From: Aquatica leii
Taxonomy: Eukaryota; Arthropoda; Insecta; Coleoptera; Lampyridae
Reading direction: 5' to 3'
Length of the DNA stretch: 64,000 bases
Assembly (NCBI GenBank): GCA_035610365.1
Contig: CM069432.1
Span: 262,505,177 to 262,569,176, forward strand
Both the position numbers and the translations under genes were made by a program. The notes beneath the pieces are model-generated. The model was not told the origin of the DNA, searched no databases, and saw only the letters and a program-made list of their open reading frames with translations. This document shows positions 46,421 through 58,557 of the stretch, one piece after another (position 1 is the stretch's first letter; each line of letters opens with the position of its first letter).

Positions 46421-48739
46421 TTTGCGCTATTAACCATAAAAATGTCGTTCTTGACTGGTTTTATGAATGAAGTATTCATATATCATCGTGGGAGGTACAA
46501 TTTCATTGTATCGGTTTTACAAGCGGAATTTTATAATAAAATGTTAGTTGGCGTGAACACGTGGTTACATGGAACTACTAGAATTTAGAAAACGAAATTG
46601 TAGGCCAATAAGTCTATGGAAACGTGTTTTTATGGAATCGAGTTTTTGGAATGTGGGTTGAAAGTGACTTAATCTAAAGGATATTATTTTTGACGAATAT
46701 TTCGTATTCTTCTCAGTTTTTGAGTCGAATTAAGAGATGTTGGTTTCGGACGATTTTGGTGCACTAAAATGTTGAAGTCCTCAATATTTGCATGTCTGAT
46801 TCAAGCAGATGCAATAAATATAAAAATAAAGCATACATTCTGCTCACGCATGATGTTATCCCTCGACTTGAACATCGTCTGTAACTCACTCTGATTTATA
46901 CGATCATTTACATGTCCATCTTCTACGATAGAAGCAAAATACTTGACCAAGCGTGACTTTATGTCCTTTTTTTGATAATACAAACTGATCTTACATTATC
47001 GACTGGACTTGTAGAAAACTGAAAATCAGTGTCTTGTCGAAGACAAAATTGCTATGCATAAAAAACATGGCGGCTATTTATACATATGTCTGTTGAGACA
47101 AGTTTGTGTGACAAGTTATCCAAGGCAGTTGTTAAGTTTTTGTCCAATCGTAGGTAAACATGTGGAATTAGCTCCACCCCGCTGGGAACTCAGGTGTGAA
47201 TATCTTATGTTTTGTTGTGAACATTATTCATTCTATACGCATATATGTAATCAGATTATTTAAAATTGTTGTCGAGGTGTCATAAATGATGCATGAATCG
47301 GCCGTAATAATAGATGAATTGTAAATCGCCCGTCTACCTTAATCTAAAACCGGTATCCAAAAACTCGTCCACGAGCACGACATCGTTTTTACGTTAATTA
47401 AAAACATTGCGACTCATTAATTTATCGTAGTTTTTTCCGATGTTGCATTGTCTTAACGATGATCGAACTACAAATTGATTGCAAGTGTGATTAACATTTA
47501 CCCCGTCGAATTTATTGCGAGATTTATTAATTTTTTGCTGATTACGTGTGTTCTCATTCTGGTCGCGTTTTGAATACGATTTACCTGATTCGCCTCGTCT
47601 GCGACTAAACTACACCAGTTCTTTGTTTTACGTTTGAATACATTTTCGAAGCCGGTTTTTTTCAATTTATAGCAACCGATGGACGAGTTCACCGCTGGCA
47701 CGAATAAAAAAATTGTGATATAATTGACAGTTATTGCTAAAATTCAGTTGAATAAGAATTGATGACACAGAACAAAATTTAAAAAAAATGAAATTTAAGA
47801 CAATGATTAATCAATCAGTTACTAAAGAACTACTCAAAGTTTCTATTTGTATTTGTATTGTATTAAATGTCTGGAATTGTTCAGATATTTTCGTGATTAT
47901 AAAAATTCTCTCTCGATTTCTAAATTAAAAAAGTTTCGTACATACAAGACTACACTTAGAATTAAACAGAAATTATTCCGTTTAAGAGGCAAGCTGAGAT
48001 TTTAAAGTTTATAAGAGTACCTATATTGGTTTTTGCTAAGATTCTTTTAGTGGATCTGTTGCATTGGGACACAGTGCAACAAATTAAATCAGATTCTTTT
48101 TGCAAAACTCGCCTTAAGGTTTGCAAAACCAAATCAATGGACATTCAGTTTTGTTTTTTACAAGCCACGATTGAAAAGTACTCGAAAAATATTTTCCCGG
48201 TCATCTCAGTTCCCATCAGGATCAGGGTTTATTACTGTGTGAACAGGCTTTCGTTCTCTTTTTTGGCACTTTGTCGTTCTTAAGACACTTCATCGCAATT
48301 AAAGATTCTATTAGGATCCTGAAAAAAAAAACTAATTTTCTTTTGAAATTAAATTTTGAGCATTTCGTTCAGTTATTGTGGGATCGCGTTTCAGAAATGC
48401 TATGGATGTCAAATTTTTTGATTTTGAGCTTACATGCGTTTGTACCAGTTGTGACAGACACTCAGTTATGACTATAACCATTACACGAATATGTTTGTGT
48501 AGTACCAGTATTTGTCATAGTAAAATTTTCTTTTTTTTTAACAGAAGTTAATCAACTAATCTAAGACATTGAGGATCACTGATACGCTTATCTGATCAGT
48601 TATATTATATCATGTGGTAGGAATTTTTATAATTTTAAATTTTGAGAATTGTCACAATAAATTTTTGTTTGTATTGCTCAGATCTCAGTTTTAATATTTG
48701 TCTTGAGTTCTTAGAAAGTTACTAGCTTGTCTACGTGAA
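46421..48739. other. Intergenic DNA with one candidate exon
   Basis: No complete gene. A minus-strand frame at 46801-46983 (YFASIVEDGHVNDRINQSEL...) and the candidate exon at 47585-47694 look more protein-like than the surroundings, but neither is recognised. The rest shows nothing. Confidence 0.4.
47585..47694 (-). other. Candidate internal coding exon (110 nt), unassigned
   Basis: On the minus strand a pyrimidine-rich stretch ends GTGCCAG before position 47694, and the segment ends CAG followed by GTAAAT at 47584. The enclosed 110 nt stay open and read NSSIGCYKLKKTGFENVFKR and KTKNWCSLVADEANQ. Base composition is richer in GC than the flanks. I do not recognise the protein, and no partner exon was found, so this may equally be a remnant of an element or a chance frame. 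Confidence 0.25.
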
Positions 48740-49250
48740 TGTGAATGCTAGTTTAAAGCTGCAAATCTGTTTGTTAACAATGGCCAAAAGCGTTTCTTGA
48801 AAGTGCCATACTTTGTTGCGTAGTGATAGCAGGGACTCTGTCTTGCTGGAACCATAGCTTCAGATTGTTTTTAACAACTGCTCTGAACAAGTGTTTGATC
48901 ATGTATTCATATCACTCTCCATTATTTGAATTGAATTTAAAGTAACACCACACTATGTGGTATAGTTTACTGAATGCAATTCCAGTGTTTTCAAGTTTTT
49001 CTTGTTCACAAATACGCTAGACAAAAATTCATCACTGAATATTAGCTTATGGATGAATTGAACTGCATAAGTGAGACGTGATTGCAAACCTAGGTTTTAA
49101 TGCTTGTTTTAATTGGATTTTCTATAGAAAAAACTGCAAATAATTTCCTAGAGTTTTTTGAAGTGACCTTTGGTGGCACGTCTTTTAGTCTAATATGTTT
49201 GACTGTTTGAACTGAACGTGGTCGTCTACCAACTTGGGAAAGATCTGTGT
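48740..49250 (-). pseudogene. Mariner transposase remnant
   Basis: Minus-strand frames read LVGRRPRSVQTV (linker after the helix-turn-helix), IFSDEFLSSVFVNKKNLKTL (first catalytic Asp), NGE.YEYMIKHLFRAVV and LWFQQDRVPAITT (second catalytic Asp). Order and spacing follow insect mariners of the WFQQDGATCH type. The third Asp region and terminal repeats are not visible; several frameshifts. A lineage different from the 19.1 kb element. Confidence 0.75.
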
Positions 49251-49740
49251 TGGTCTAACTGTTCTATTGTCTAGATGTAAAAATGCCAACGATAAGTTTG
49301 TGGACTCAAGTTAACTGATCGATGATTTTCAAAGAAAAATTCAAGGATTTTGTTGGACTGAATTATTTATGTGTATTAAAATTCTTGAAAAGAAGAAAAT
49401 GCGTTCAACAGAATTTTGTTCAGGCACAAGATTAGAATTAACAAGAGCATCCTAAAACACTTTTAATGGCGGTTTTGCAATACTATTGAAGATTTTCGCT
49501 TCTTTGGCTTATAAAGGGCAAATCACGGGCTAGATTGTCTAGAAAGTTTTCTTGCGTTCTGAGACTGTGTCGGGTTGTTTTTAGTACAGATCACATAGAC
49601 AGCCCTATTACTTCTTAAAACAATGTTGATGACCAACATTTGTCTTTTTCTTTATATGTTATATAGAACTTAACAGCATTATATCTATAACTTAGGTGAT
49701 TGTGGTTTTTCGTACAGGGAAATTAGAAATTTTTTTAACC

Positions 49741-51730
49741 GGCACCAATCCACTACCATGCGCTGCATGCATGAAGCATGGAGTAGGGGTGGTCATAATC
49801 GTCATAGACAAGAAACTGGGGGACGGAAGCAAACAAATGAGATGCACGACCGCTATCTTCAACTTATGAAAATAAGAGACCGATTTTCCAGTACCAGATC
49901 AATATTCGATCAATGCTTAATAAAGGTCGCCCTGTAATCTTTCACTTTAGCGTCGACTCAGAAGTTTTGGATTGCAATCCTATCAGCCATATCTACTACT
50001 GACTTCTCAACACCGACATTAACGTTTGGAGTGGTGTAGGTTGCGACTCGGAATCTGGAATAGCATAGAGTAGTCTTTAGTGGTGAATCCCGATTCTATT
50101 TGGGGATGTATGATGGCCGTATGAGAGTCAAAAGAAGATGTGGGCAACGGCGCAATTTTCAATTTTTTGCAACATGTGCGCCACGCTGTGGGGATTATGG
50201 TATGTGCCATGATCTATGGGAGTCTCGTTTGATATTCATCCGAGGCAATATGAATTATAGTAGAATCAAATATTCTTGCATTTTTTCAGCAGTTTGTTAT
50301 ATTAAAAAGTTGGTTGGTTAAAATTTTTCGAGTATAAAATTTGTCCTCGACACGCCTACTTTTCGTGGACGGCTGTCAAACGATTCATTCGTCTTCCGGT
50401 GACGGTTTGTGCAACACATCTTTAAGCCCAACAAGGCTTTCAGCATTAAATTATTTCACGCGGTTCCACGTGAATATGGAAATCAATTTTGTGTCTAAGC
50501 GCAAGTCGATTTGTGGTGAGTAGTTCTATTCTTTTTTTTCTCATACGTTTCCTTTATCGGTGAAGATAACAAACAGATGGCATATTTGGGGAAAAATTTC
50601 CATGACGTCACGTTACTATAACTTAACTATTCACACCGTCAAGGAGTGGGAAACTTTTAAAGCTGCTATTCCTTTTGGGAGGAAAGGCCACCAATTGCTA
50701 CACTAAGTCGATGCGAAACGCTGCGCATTCACTATCTTAAATGATTGTATGCTTTGAAAACGAAATTTACTTGTGTTAACGCCGTATGTACGGAATTAGC
50801 TATTCTCCTGCTGGATAAAACCTACTTTTACGATTAGTACTTCGTTGGTCATGTCGATTGACCGTATGTCGTATGTACATGTTAGGTTAACACAATTAAT
50901 CATAAAATAATTTTGTGCGTCACAAAGTCGTATGCAGTGCGCGTTGAATCTCTAAGTCTTCATTTGTTTTTGTTATATACTTTTGCGATTTTAAATTTAC
51001 GATTATAAAGTCATTCCTTCTTCGAATGTAAAAGTTTAGACCGACTAGGTCAGTTTACTGTACGTCGTGTTGCCCAGTATAGGGATAAAATAATTATATA
51101 TTCTGTGTTACTACTTCTGTCCTGTTATTTTTTTCTTTTCCAGCTACGGGTATAGTTAAACGATATCTCCCTAATTTAATCTTTCATCGTTTTGGCGCCT
51201 TTTTAGAATTAATTTATAATTTTGCATCACTAAACCCGCGACTCCTCCTCGAGAATAACTGTGTTAGCCGTTGCTTAATTATTCTTTGTTACCAGAAAAC
51301 CAGCGTAACAAGTTAGAAGACTCACTTTTCAGCAGGGCAATGGCCGTCCCCACATAGCAAGACACTATATGGATCGATTGGAAGAGGCTACTGTTAATAT
51401 CTCCCGACCGTTCGCCTATTGACCGCGTGTGAGACATTAGAGATAGAAGAGTGAGGAACTTAGCGCATCCTCCACAGGCACAGGAAGGTTGTTTCGGATA
51501 CGATAACTCAAAAGGAAATTGACCACTTGCTGAAATCGATGCCACGAGGAGTGGGGAAGGCATTAGAGGGGGGCCAACACATTATTGAATAAAAAGTGTG
51601 GTAATCTTTGTTCCTTTTCTTTGAAATTTTAATCATTTACTTTCTCGGAGTAGCTAAACCTTCTTGCCAAGTTTGGTCACAAAATTTCGACCCCTTTTTG
51701 GTGCTGCAATTTCAATGTCACAGAGTATAT
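49741..51730 (+). mobile_element. Tc1-like transposon remnant split by a ~1 kb insertion
   Basis: N-terminal and middle part at 49741-50285: RYLQLMKIRDRFSSTRSIFD (helix-turn-helix), then in another frame SFGVVQVATRNLE-like linker, then the first catalytic region and YDGRMRVKRRCGQRRNFQF and LIFIRGNMNYSR. C-terminal part at about 51308-51600: FQQGNGRPHIARHYMDRLEE (second catalytic Asp changed to Gly), VRNLAHPPQAQE-like and IDHLLKSMPRG. The matching Tc1-like proteins are continuous, so 50286-51307 is an insertion or unrelated joining DNA. The right end is probably near 51728 (CACAGAGTATA). Stops, frameshifts and the lost aspartate make it dead. Confidence 0.8.
50286..51307. other. ~1 kb insert inside the Tc1-like remnant
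   Basis: Interrupts the transposase between RGNMNYSR and the QQ-motif. No inverted repeats or coding frame recognised at its ends; CTCGA words occur near both margins (50343-50350 and 51247-51252). The origin is unknown. Confidence 0.45.
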
Positions 51731-52255
51731 TTTATTTCGCAGCGATAGTACCTATATCCTTAATAAAAATATTTTTAATTTTTAACCTACTTAGCTTTTT
51801 GCGGTGAACTCGGAATTGTTTGACGGGGCACTAAGTGCTCGCGGAGCATAGTTTTAGAAGCACTGCTTAAAGTATTTGCAATTGGATTTGTAGAGTTTAT
51901 CATTCACAAAAAAAATGTTTATTTTGGAGAGAAATAAGGACAACTTGGCATTTGTGTTGAAAGTATTGAAAAAAGTGATCGAGTTAAAAATTTTTGTGGA
52001 TTTTTGTCTTTTTTGCATTTGTTCTCATCGGAATTTGTTTTTTTTATAGTTCAGTTCTTAGATCAGTATCTTTTAGTCACCTTGTTTGTCTACTAATCTT
52101 CTATATTAATGTCAGTTTAGTCATCGTCAGCAATAGAAGTTCTATTACTTATAATTTCTATATACACATGCTGACACTCAGCTTTTTGGCAGTATCAACT
52201 ATCGTCTGTTCTCCGTGTCTCTAGGGATCGCTTAAGAAGACCGTTTTTCACTTTC
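51731..52255. other. AT-rich spacer
   Basis: Nothing recognised; the frame at 51994-52224 is T-rich and hydrophobic by composition. Confidence 0.45.
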
Positions 52256-53463
52256 AAGGATTCTTACTGCGCTCCATATGCTTTGAGGTTTTTGCTCAAA
52301 GCACTCACTTCTTCCTAGGTTAGTTTATCATTAAATAGTTGCGTGTGACACTTTCTTCGTTATGGCAGTTAATTTGATTTATCTTCTTTTCAAACAGTTT
52401 TCTTCTGTCTTTTAATTTGTCCTCTATTGCTTCTATTTTGTCATTTATAGATTGTTTTCCGTATATTTCTGCTCTTCAATTTAACGTATCTGCTTGAGTT
52501 TCCTCTTAAACAATTTTAATTTGGTTTTCTACACTAGTCTCGATAATTTTTATTTGACTCTCAATACCAGTCCGTATTTCTTCTATTTTCTGAGAATTTT
52601 CTAGTAATTTATCTTCTATTTTTTGCAAAATTTTATAGTAATTTTTTCTTCAATTTTGAGAATTAATGATAATTGTCATCAATTTTTCTAATAAGGCTAC
52701 CAGAATTTATTATTTCGGGAACTTTAAACAAATACGAATGAACGTCTATTTTGTTTTCTTTCAAATTTTCTTCAAGCCGTTGTTGTACCACAATTTTAGT
52801 ACCACTTACATGTTCTTCTAGTTCTCTTTTTAAATCCGCAACTAAATCGTCAAGTTTCTTTGTCGCCATTGTTTGTTTACTTATTATTGTCTTTATTTTA
52901 AACAATATATTTTAAGAACTACCGATTTTTATTATAGAATGTTTAAATTAGATGCACTAATGAAAAAAAAGTTTAATGAAGTGCAGCAAACTATCACGAC
53001 AGTTTATAAACAAACACGTAAATTTATCGCGGAAGCGATATTAAATTATTTACACGATATTAAATTACCGATCGTAAGATCATCCCACTTCTGACACCAG
53101 TGTAACAAATTTGTTTAAACTGTTTACACGTAATTTAGATATAATTATTATAAATATGTATAACTAATTTTTATTAAACCAATTAACACTAATAAAATGT
53201 AACGATATTTAAGAAAAAAACAACTTATATATAGCACAATTTATATATGACTATCACTGGAGATTTATAAACAATGTCTGCGGATCACTTTTATTTATCT
53301 ACACTTGATGTACTTGTTTATTTATGCTTGGTACATGCCTAAACCACTTTATTTATTTAGACCGTCACAGTATTCTCAATACTTCAAACTTCTGACTAGA
53401 CTAATCTTTAATTTACTTTGGATACTTCTTATCTGGATCTAGAACATTCCATTTCTTGTAACA
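52256..53463 (-). mobile_element. Gypsy-like LTR retroelement fossil, 5' part
   Basis: From high to low coordinates: an LTR-like block (53101-53463, beginning TGTTACAAG and ending TTGTTACA on the minus strand), a primer-binding-type sequence directly after it (CTGGTGTCAGAAGTGGGA, minus strand), then the start of a gag-like protein (MATKKLDDLVADLKRELEEH) followed by a long coiled-coil region (KIEDKLLENSQKIEEIRT). Protease, reverse transcriptase and integrase are absent. Broken; the missing 3' two-thirds and no second matching LTR in this orientation suggest an old, truncated insertion. The family is inferred from gag style and the primer site. Confidence 0.65.
53101..53463 (-). repeat. LTR-like block of the Gypsy-like fossil
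   Basis: About 363 bp, TG at one end and CA at the other, followed by the primer-site-like sequence. A related block lies at 54232-54455. Confidence 0.6.
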
Positions 53464-54231
53464 ATCTTTTCGAAGGTTTCGAATACTTTGGGAACGCTTC
53501 AATACATAGATGTTATGTATTACAGATACACATGATTTCTTTAACTGAGCTGCTGTGCTATACTTTACAAGTTTCAGATTCACAGTTCAGGTGGTTTTAT
53601 TTGCCAGTTTGTTTTCAGCAACTCGCGATACTATACGAACCATTAGTTTTTTTCAAATAATAATAAATATTTTGTATTATAGTAGTTACTGAAACATTAA
53701 ACATTCCTTCAGTGTCTGAATTCAAGATGTTATTTGCACGAAAAGTCAGAAACATAATAAGCTTGTAATTTGGAGGATAAAATATTACCTTTTCGATTTA
53801 AAGGCTAAGAAAATGATATTTCTGAAACCGTTATTGTCCTTTTGGCTAGTAGAGTAGTTTGTATGTGATTTTAAGATTTTAGATTTTGCAAAAAGCAATC
53901 TTGCTACAGTTCAACAGAACGGAATGCACTTTATGATAAACTTTTTTCATTGTCCATTGATGTGTTGAGACTCATTGCAATAGTAGTTTTGCAGTTTCAT
54001 CAAGTTTTAGGTCTAGTTGCATAGAGTAACTTTGGCGATGTAGTTAACTACGTGATCATGTCGTCATTAATGGTCAAATACAAAATTAATAACTTTGCTG
54101 AAGACATTGTCAAGTATGTACTTACGATTTAAATTTTTTTCTCTAGCAAAATATTTTTGACTCTGTCTTATATTTATCTAAAGAACTAAATTATGGATTT
54201 GAGATTTTTTTTAACGAATTTAAAAACTATT
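53464..54231. other. Spacer between LTR-like blocks
   Basis: No protein family recognised on either strand; no repeat seen. Confidence 0.4.
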
Positions 54232-54455
54232 GGAGGTTTATAAACACTGTCCGCGGATAAGATTCACGTTTATTAATCTACACTTATTATTTTTACTGCC
54301 ACACGCGTTAAACACTTACTTCGCAACTTATTTATTTAGACCGCCAAATTCTTCTTAACACTTCAGACTAGACTGCAACTTTCAGCGATTATCTTTTATA
54401 TTCTTACCTTATCTGTGACTACAACATTCTGTCCCTATTGATAATCGCTTTGAAT
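54232..54455 (-). repeat. LTR-related fragment, probably a solo LTR remnant
   Basis: Same orientation and order of words as 53259-53463: GGAGRTTTATAAACA, TGTCYGCGGAT, TAATCTACACTT, TATTTATTTAGACCG, CTTCAGACTAGACT and ACAACATTCT. No gag or primer site follows it. Confidence 0.6.
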
Positions 54456-56760
54456 GATTTCAAGGCTTCGAGACGTTTTATTATTACTTATTTAATTTTG
54501 TATTTTTATGCTGTGCTTTTAACATTACTTTAACGAAAAGTACACCTAAAACTTGATATAAAGTACAAGTCACGTCTAGGTAGATTAGCCACCTAGGTTT
54601 TTAGGCATCAAATTTGCAGTATAATAATAAAATATTCAAATAATATTATTGTTTATTTAAACCTACAGTAACTTAGGTTGTTTATGTAATGGTAATACTC
54701 ACAAAAACGAAAAATTCTAGTTTAGAAAACTTACTTTAACTTTTATTTGTCCAAGTTTTTAGGTGTTTATTTTCGAATGTGTGTTGTCAATTTTAGACTG
54801 TTTTTCAAAATCTTATTCGTTATTTTTATGCTAAGATTTTTTAGGTACTATTTCTTACTTAAGTCTCAGAACCACAAAATCACTATATTTGTTATAACTT
54901 ACTGTAATAAACGAAATAGTTTTCGTACAAAAAATAGTGATTTGTGTAACAAGCGTCGAAAGTGAAACAGAATAACGAACGTTCATGTGAGCGAGTTATG
55001 TTATGACTGTTATAAGATTTTCGACGAGAATAACATGCATTATTTTTTGTTCTGGAGTTTATGAAATTTTTGAGAAAATTTAAAGAAAATCCACATTATT
55101 AACATCATAAATAGTACATTTAGTAACTAACTGAATCTGTCAAATTCGAAGTTCGAATGTTTTATGTAGTATCAACTCCTAAATATTTAATACTCTTACG
55201 TTTTTTTTTCTAATTTTAACTAAGTTTCAGAGCTTCTAAACAGGTTTTTTTACCAGATACACACTTCTATTTAAATAAGAATTGACTTTCAAAGCATAGT
55301 TTTACGTAGATTGCGATTTATCACTTCGTCGCTCTAGAGATTTTACTACACGAACGAACGAACATTTGCTGACTTTACTATAATACATAAATCGTTCACA
55401 CAATATTACATAAGAATTACATGTACCATATTTTAACACACATAGTAAATTTTCTTTAATAAATCAAGTCGGAAATTCTTTTAATATCAATAATCCAATT
55501 GTTTATTTTTAACTACAAGAACTAAATATTTTATACGACGCGAATAATCGTTGGTATTCATACATTTTTTTGATCATTAATCTGAACGCCAGTTTGAAAT
55601 GACACGGCATACCGCAAATCATAGATGAATATCAATCTTCATCATTAAAAATGATTGTAACGAATGTTGACTTACGATTGGAAAATTAATTAAATAAATT
55701 AATCAAACGTGTAATTGGATCCGTGGGAAAATATTTTTCTTGTAATTTTAATGGCGGCGCTTTTTGAACACACATTATCGATTACTTTTTTAGATAAAAT
55801 TTTTTAAGAATGTTGCGATTGTATAACCAAGCCATTTCGCTTTTATGGATATTTTAATACGAATAAAATATTTGTTTTTTTTTAAACTGTGTATTTTCCA
55901 ACTATAATTAATTTGCTATTTTTGGTATTTTTTATATTTACAAGATTTCTGTTATTAGGATTGTTTTTATTTTTTTTTAAATTTAATGGCGTTTTTTTAA
56001 TACCATGTGCATATTTAGTAGGTTTTTATGTAGGAATTTGTAAAATTAAAATAGCTATAAAGTCTTGAGAAAACATTTTGACTAGTTAGTAATAATACAT
56101 CGTAGTCTGCTTGGGAAATTTAATTTTAATGATGTGACTACATTCTCAATACATTTTTGTGTATTTCTATAAGTTTTCTGATTTCAATTCTGTGATACAT
56201 TCTTTGTGTATTAATTGCTGTGAATATTTTGCTGGTTTTAGGTAATTTATTTGTATTTTAGTGAAAATCTATTGAAATGAAACTTCTATTGCAAGGGTAA
56301 ATCTGAAATTTTGGTAAGTTGCATCGTAACGAAAAAGGGGGCAGCGCAGTCGCAACAAATTATATATTTTTTTATCTATATTTTTGACAAGAATTATTCT
56401 AACCTTTATTGTCGTTGTGACTATCCACGTCTTGATAAAGCGTTGTTTTGAAATTTTTTTGAAATTTTAATTAATTTAATTGTTGAGTGAATTTTTTTTA
56501 AATTGAGTGGTATAAACGAATTTTATATAGAATTTAAAACATAATTAATACAAAATAAAATAGTGTTTAGTTAATTTAATATGGCAGAGTCCCAGGAACA
56601 TTTTACTTTTTTATCAATAAATAAAAATTTAAAAAAATTAATTAGCATTTCACTTCTTCCGGACTGAAATGAAGGAGGCTCAAAACTGACGTTTTTTATA
56701 TAAAAAACCGAATTAAAGATTTTTCAAATTCTTGATAGCTGTTATTATATGTGACCAGAA
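54456..56760. other. AT-rich intergenic DNA
   Basis: No gene or element recognised in about 2.3 kb. A short ATG frame at 56581 (MAESQEHFTFLSINKNLKKL) is open for 28 codons only and is not supported by anything else. Confidence 0.5.
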
Positions 56761-56761
56761 A

Positions 56762-57205
56762 ATTAAAGCAAACTAAATTGCGCTCCTATGATACCTACAA
56801 TGGAATAACCGAATAGGACCTCTGTTGTATTTTGTTGGTTTTTGTGGAACGCACAAAGGTGCGGATGGGGGCATTCGTATTGTGACGTTAGAGGGGAAAT
56901 TCTTGGATCGTCGCAAGACGCATTAAAGCGAAAGTATTTGCCAAAAACGCGTTCATCGATCAACAAGAAAAACTATCAGATGACGTCCTAGTTCCAACCA
57001 TAAACTATGCTAGCTAGCGATTCGTCGCAGTTGCAACTAGGACAAGGCGGTCAGCTTTTGGGAAACCACAGCTTTTGGGTTTTTGGGGAAGTATGGTTGC
57101 AAAGATGAAACGTAAAGGAATTGACGGAATAGCAACACCTGGAGTGGAGCCTGCGGTTTAATTTGACCCAACACGGAAAACCGCATGGCATAAGGATAAA
57201 AACAG
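56762..57205 (+). pseudogene. 18S rRNA pseudogene fragment (central part, nuclear type)
   Basis: Collinear with eukaryotic small-subunit rRNA: GGAATAACCGAATAGGACCT, TATTTTGTTGGTTTTTGTGG, GGGGGCATTCGTATTGTGAC, AAATTCTTGGATCGTCGCAA, AAAGCGAAAGTATTTGCCAA, CATAAACTATGCTAGCTAGC, GGAAGTATGGTTGCAAAGAT, AAAGGAATTGACGG, GGAGTGGAGCCTGCGG and TTTGACCCAACACGG, in the right order. Many universally conserved positions are changed, and a block around the segment before CCTAGTTCCAACC is deleted, so it is not a working rRNA. Only about 440 bp of the ~1.9 kb gene are here; no 28S or spacer is seen. A jockey LINE begins about 85 bp downstream in the same orientation. Confidence 0.93.
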
Positions 57206-57289
57206 ACTGAACCTAAAAAACCTAATTTGAACACAAAAACCTTAACGTTAATAAATACCTGATAAACTTAGATGCCACACCTGGTACTG

Positions 57290-58200
57290 ATTATTCTCTG
57301 TAGAAAACAACAAGGAGATTAAAGTAATCAAAGTTGTTCCAACCTCCACTACGAATCCCAGATAATTCATGGGTCAATCATGAACCAGAGAAGGTTAAAA
57401 CTTTTGCTACACACTTAAGAAACTTCTTTAAACCTAATGTTCAAGAAAGCTGTACTGACACTACTAGTTGCACTGCAAAAGTGTTTAGTGAATTTTACCA
57501 AAAGTCATATTTAGATACACTTCATTTCTTTGTAAAACATGTCCTGGTTCCAACATTGTACATTCTCTTCACAGCTGACTTGCCAATGACTGATGACGTT
57601 AAAGTATGCAGCTATGGTGACGATACAGGTATTCTTGCTGTTGACGCCAATGACTCCAAAACATTTCTCCTGCCTTAAATAAACCTGGACAATATATCCT
57701 TCTCGCTTGAGAAATTAAAGCTAATCAGACAAAGTCAGTTCATGTCACATACACTCTTAGGAAAGAGACTTGCCCACCGGTCGCTCTAAACAATGTTAAT
57801 ATACCACAAGCAGAGGAAGTTAAATACATTGGGCTGTACTTCGATAGAAGACACGCCTGGAGGAAACTAAACTATTATTGGAAAATAAATTACTGATTAA
57901 TTAGTGTATTATGAAGCCAACATGAAGATTTGAATCTAGCTGTGGACCACCGTTGCTAACTCAAACCTGGAAATATTACAGAGATCCATTTTAAACTGCT
58001 AAGAATTATAGTTGGTAGACGACCAATGAGAGATTGCACCATTATCTAAAGATCACAACTATAAAAGATGAAATAAAAGGCAGAATGCTAAAATATAAAC
58101 ACCGTCTTATTAACCATACAAATGAGCTTGCATTTAATTTGCCAAAGTAAACAATTATATTTCCAAGGCTAAAAAGGATAACTCTTTTAGACTTATACTT
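57290..58200 (+). mobile_element. Jockey-clade LINE fragment (ORF2 reverse transcriptase)
   Basis: Reads PPLRIPDNSWVN and EKVKTFATHLRNFFKPN (upstream of the polymerase), then VLVPTLYILFTADLP and CSYGDDTGILAVDAND (polymerase motif with the YGDD catalytic box), then NQTKSVHVTYTLRKETCPPV, NIPQAEEVKYIGLYFDRR and LLRIIVGRRPMRD, the typical jockey order. The core of the reverse transcriptase between SYLDTLHFF and HVLVPTLY is deleted, and the 3' part has several frameshifts. It is 5'-truncated and dead. Stands directly downstream of the 18S fragment. Confidence 0.85.
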
Positions 58201-58557
58201 ATGATGCTTCTGCAACTCACTGACATTTGAAGTCATTGAACTTGAACCATAAAAGATCCTGAAAAACTTTTTAAACATATTGCTGAATGTCCATAAATGA
58301 GACGGATTACAATATCAAAAATTTGATGCTATCCTTCTTCTACGACAACACTACTACGCCAGCAGTTGTGTCTCTTCAAAACTTGGATGTCAGCTCCACT
58401 GCCTGCCAAAAAGGTCGCTGACATCTTCCGGAAACAATGGCCTGTGAAGCTGTTTCGTTTTAGTAAATTGTCTTTACACCAATTGGTCGCTTTTTGCACT
58501 TGCCTTGTCTATAAAATCTAAATGGTCTGTGATGCTTTATATTTTTTGGTCTCAAAT

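Noticed and set aside
50476-50515. Short ATG exon followed by GTGAGT (MEINFVSKRKSICG)
   Set aside because: Only 40 nt, no acceptor or partner exon, and located in the insert of a dead transposon.
56763-57234. Minus-strand frames in the rRNA-like region
   Set aside because: They are antisense to the 18S rRNA pseudogene.
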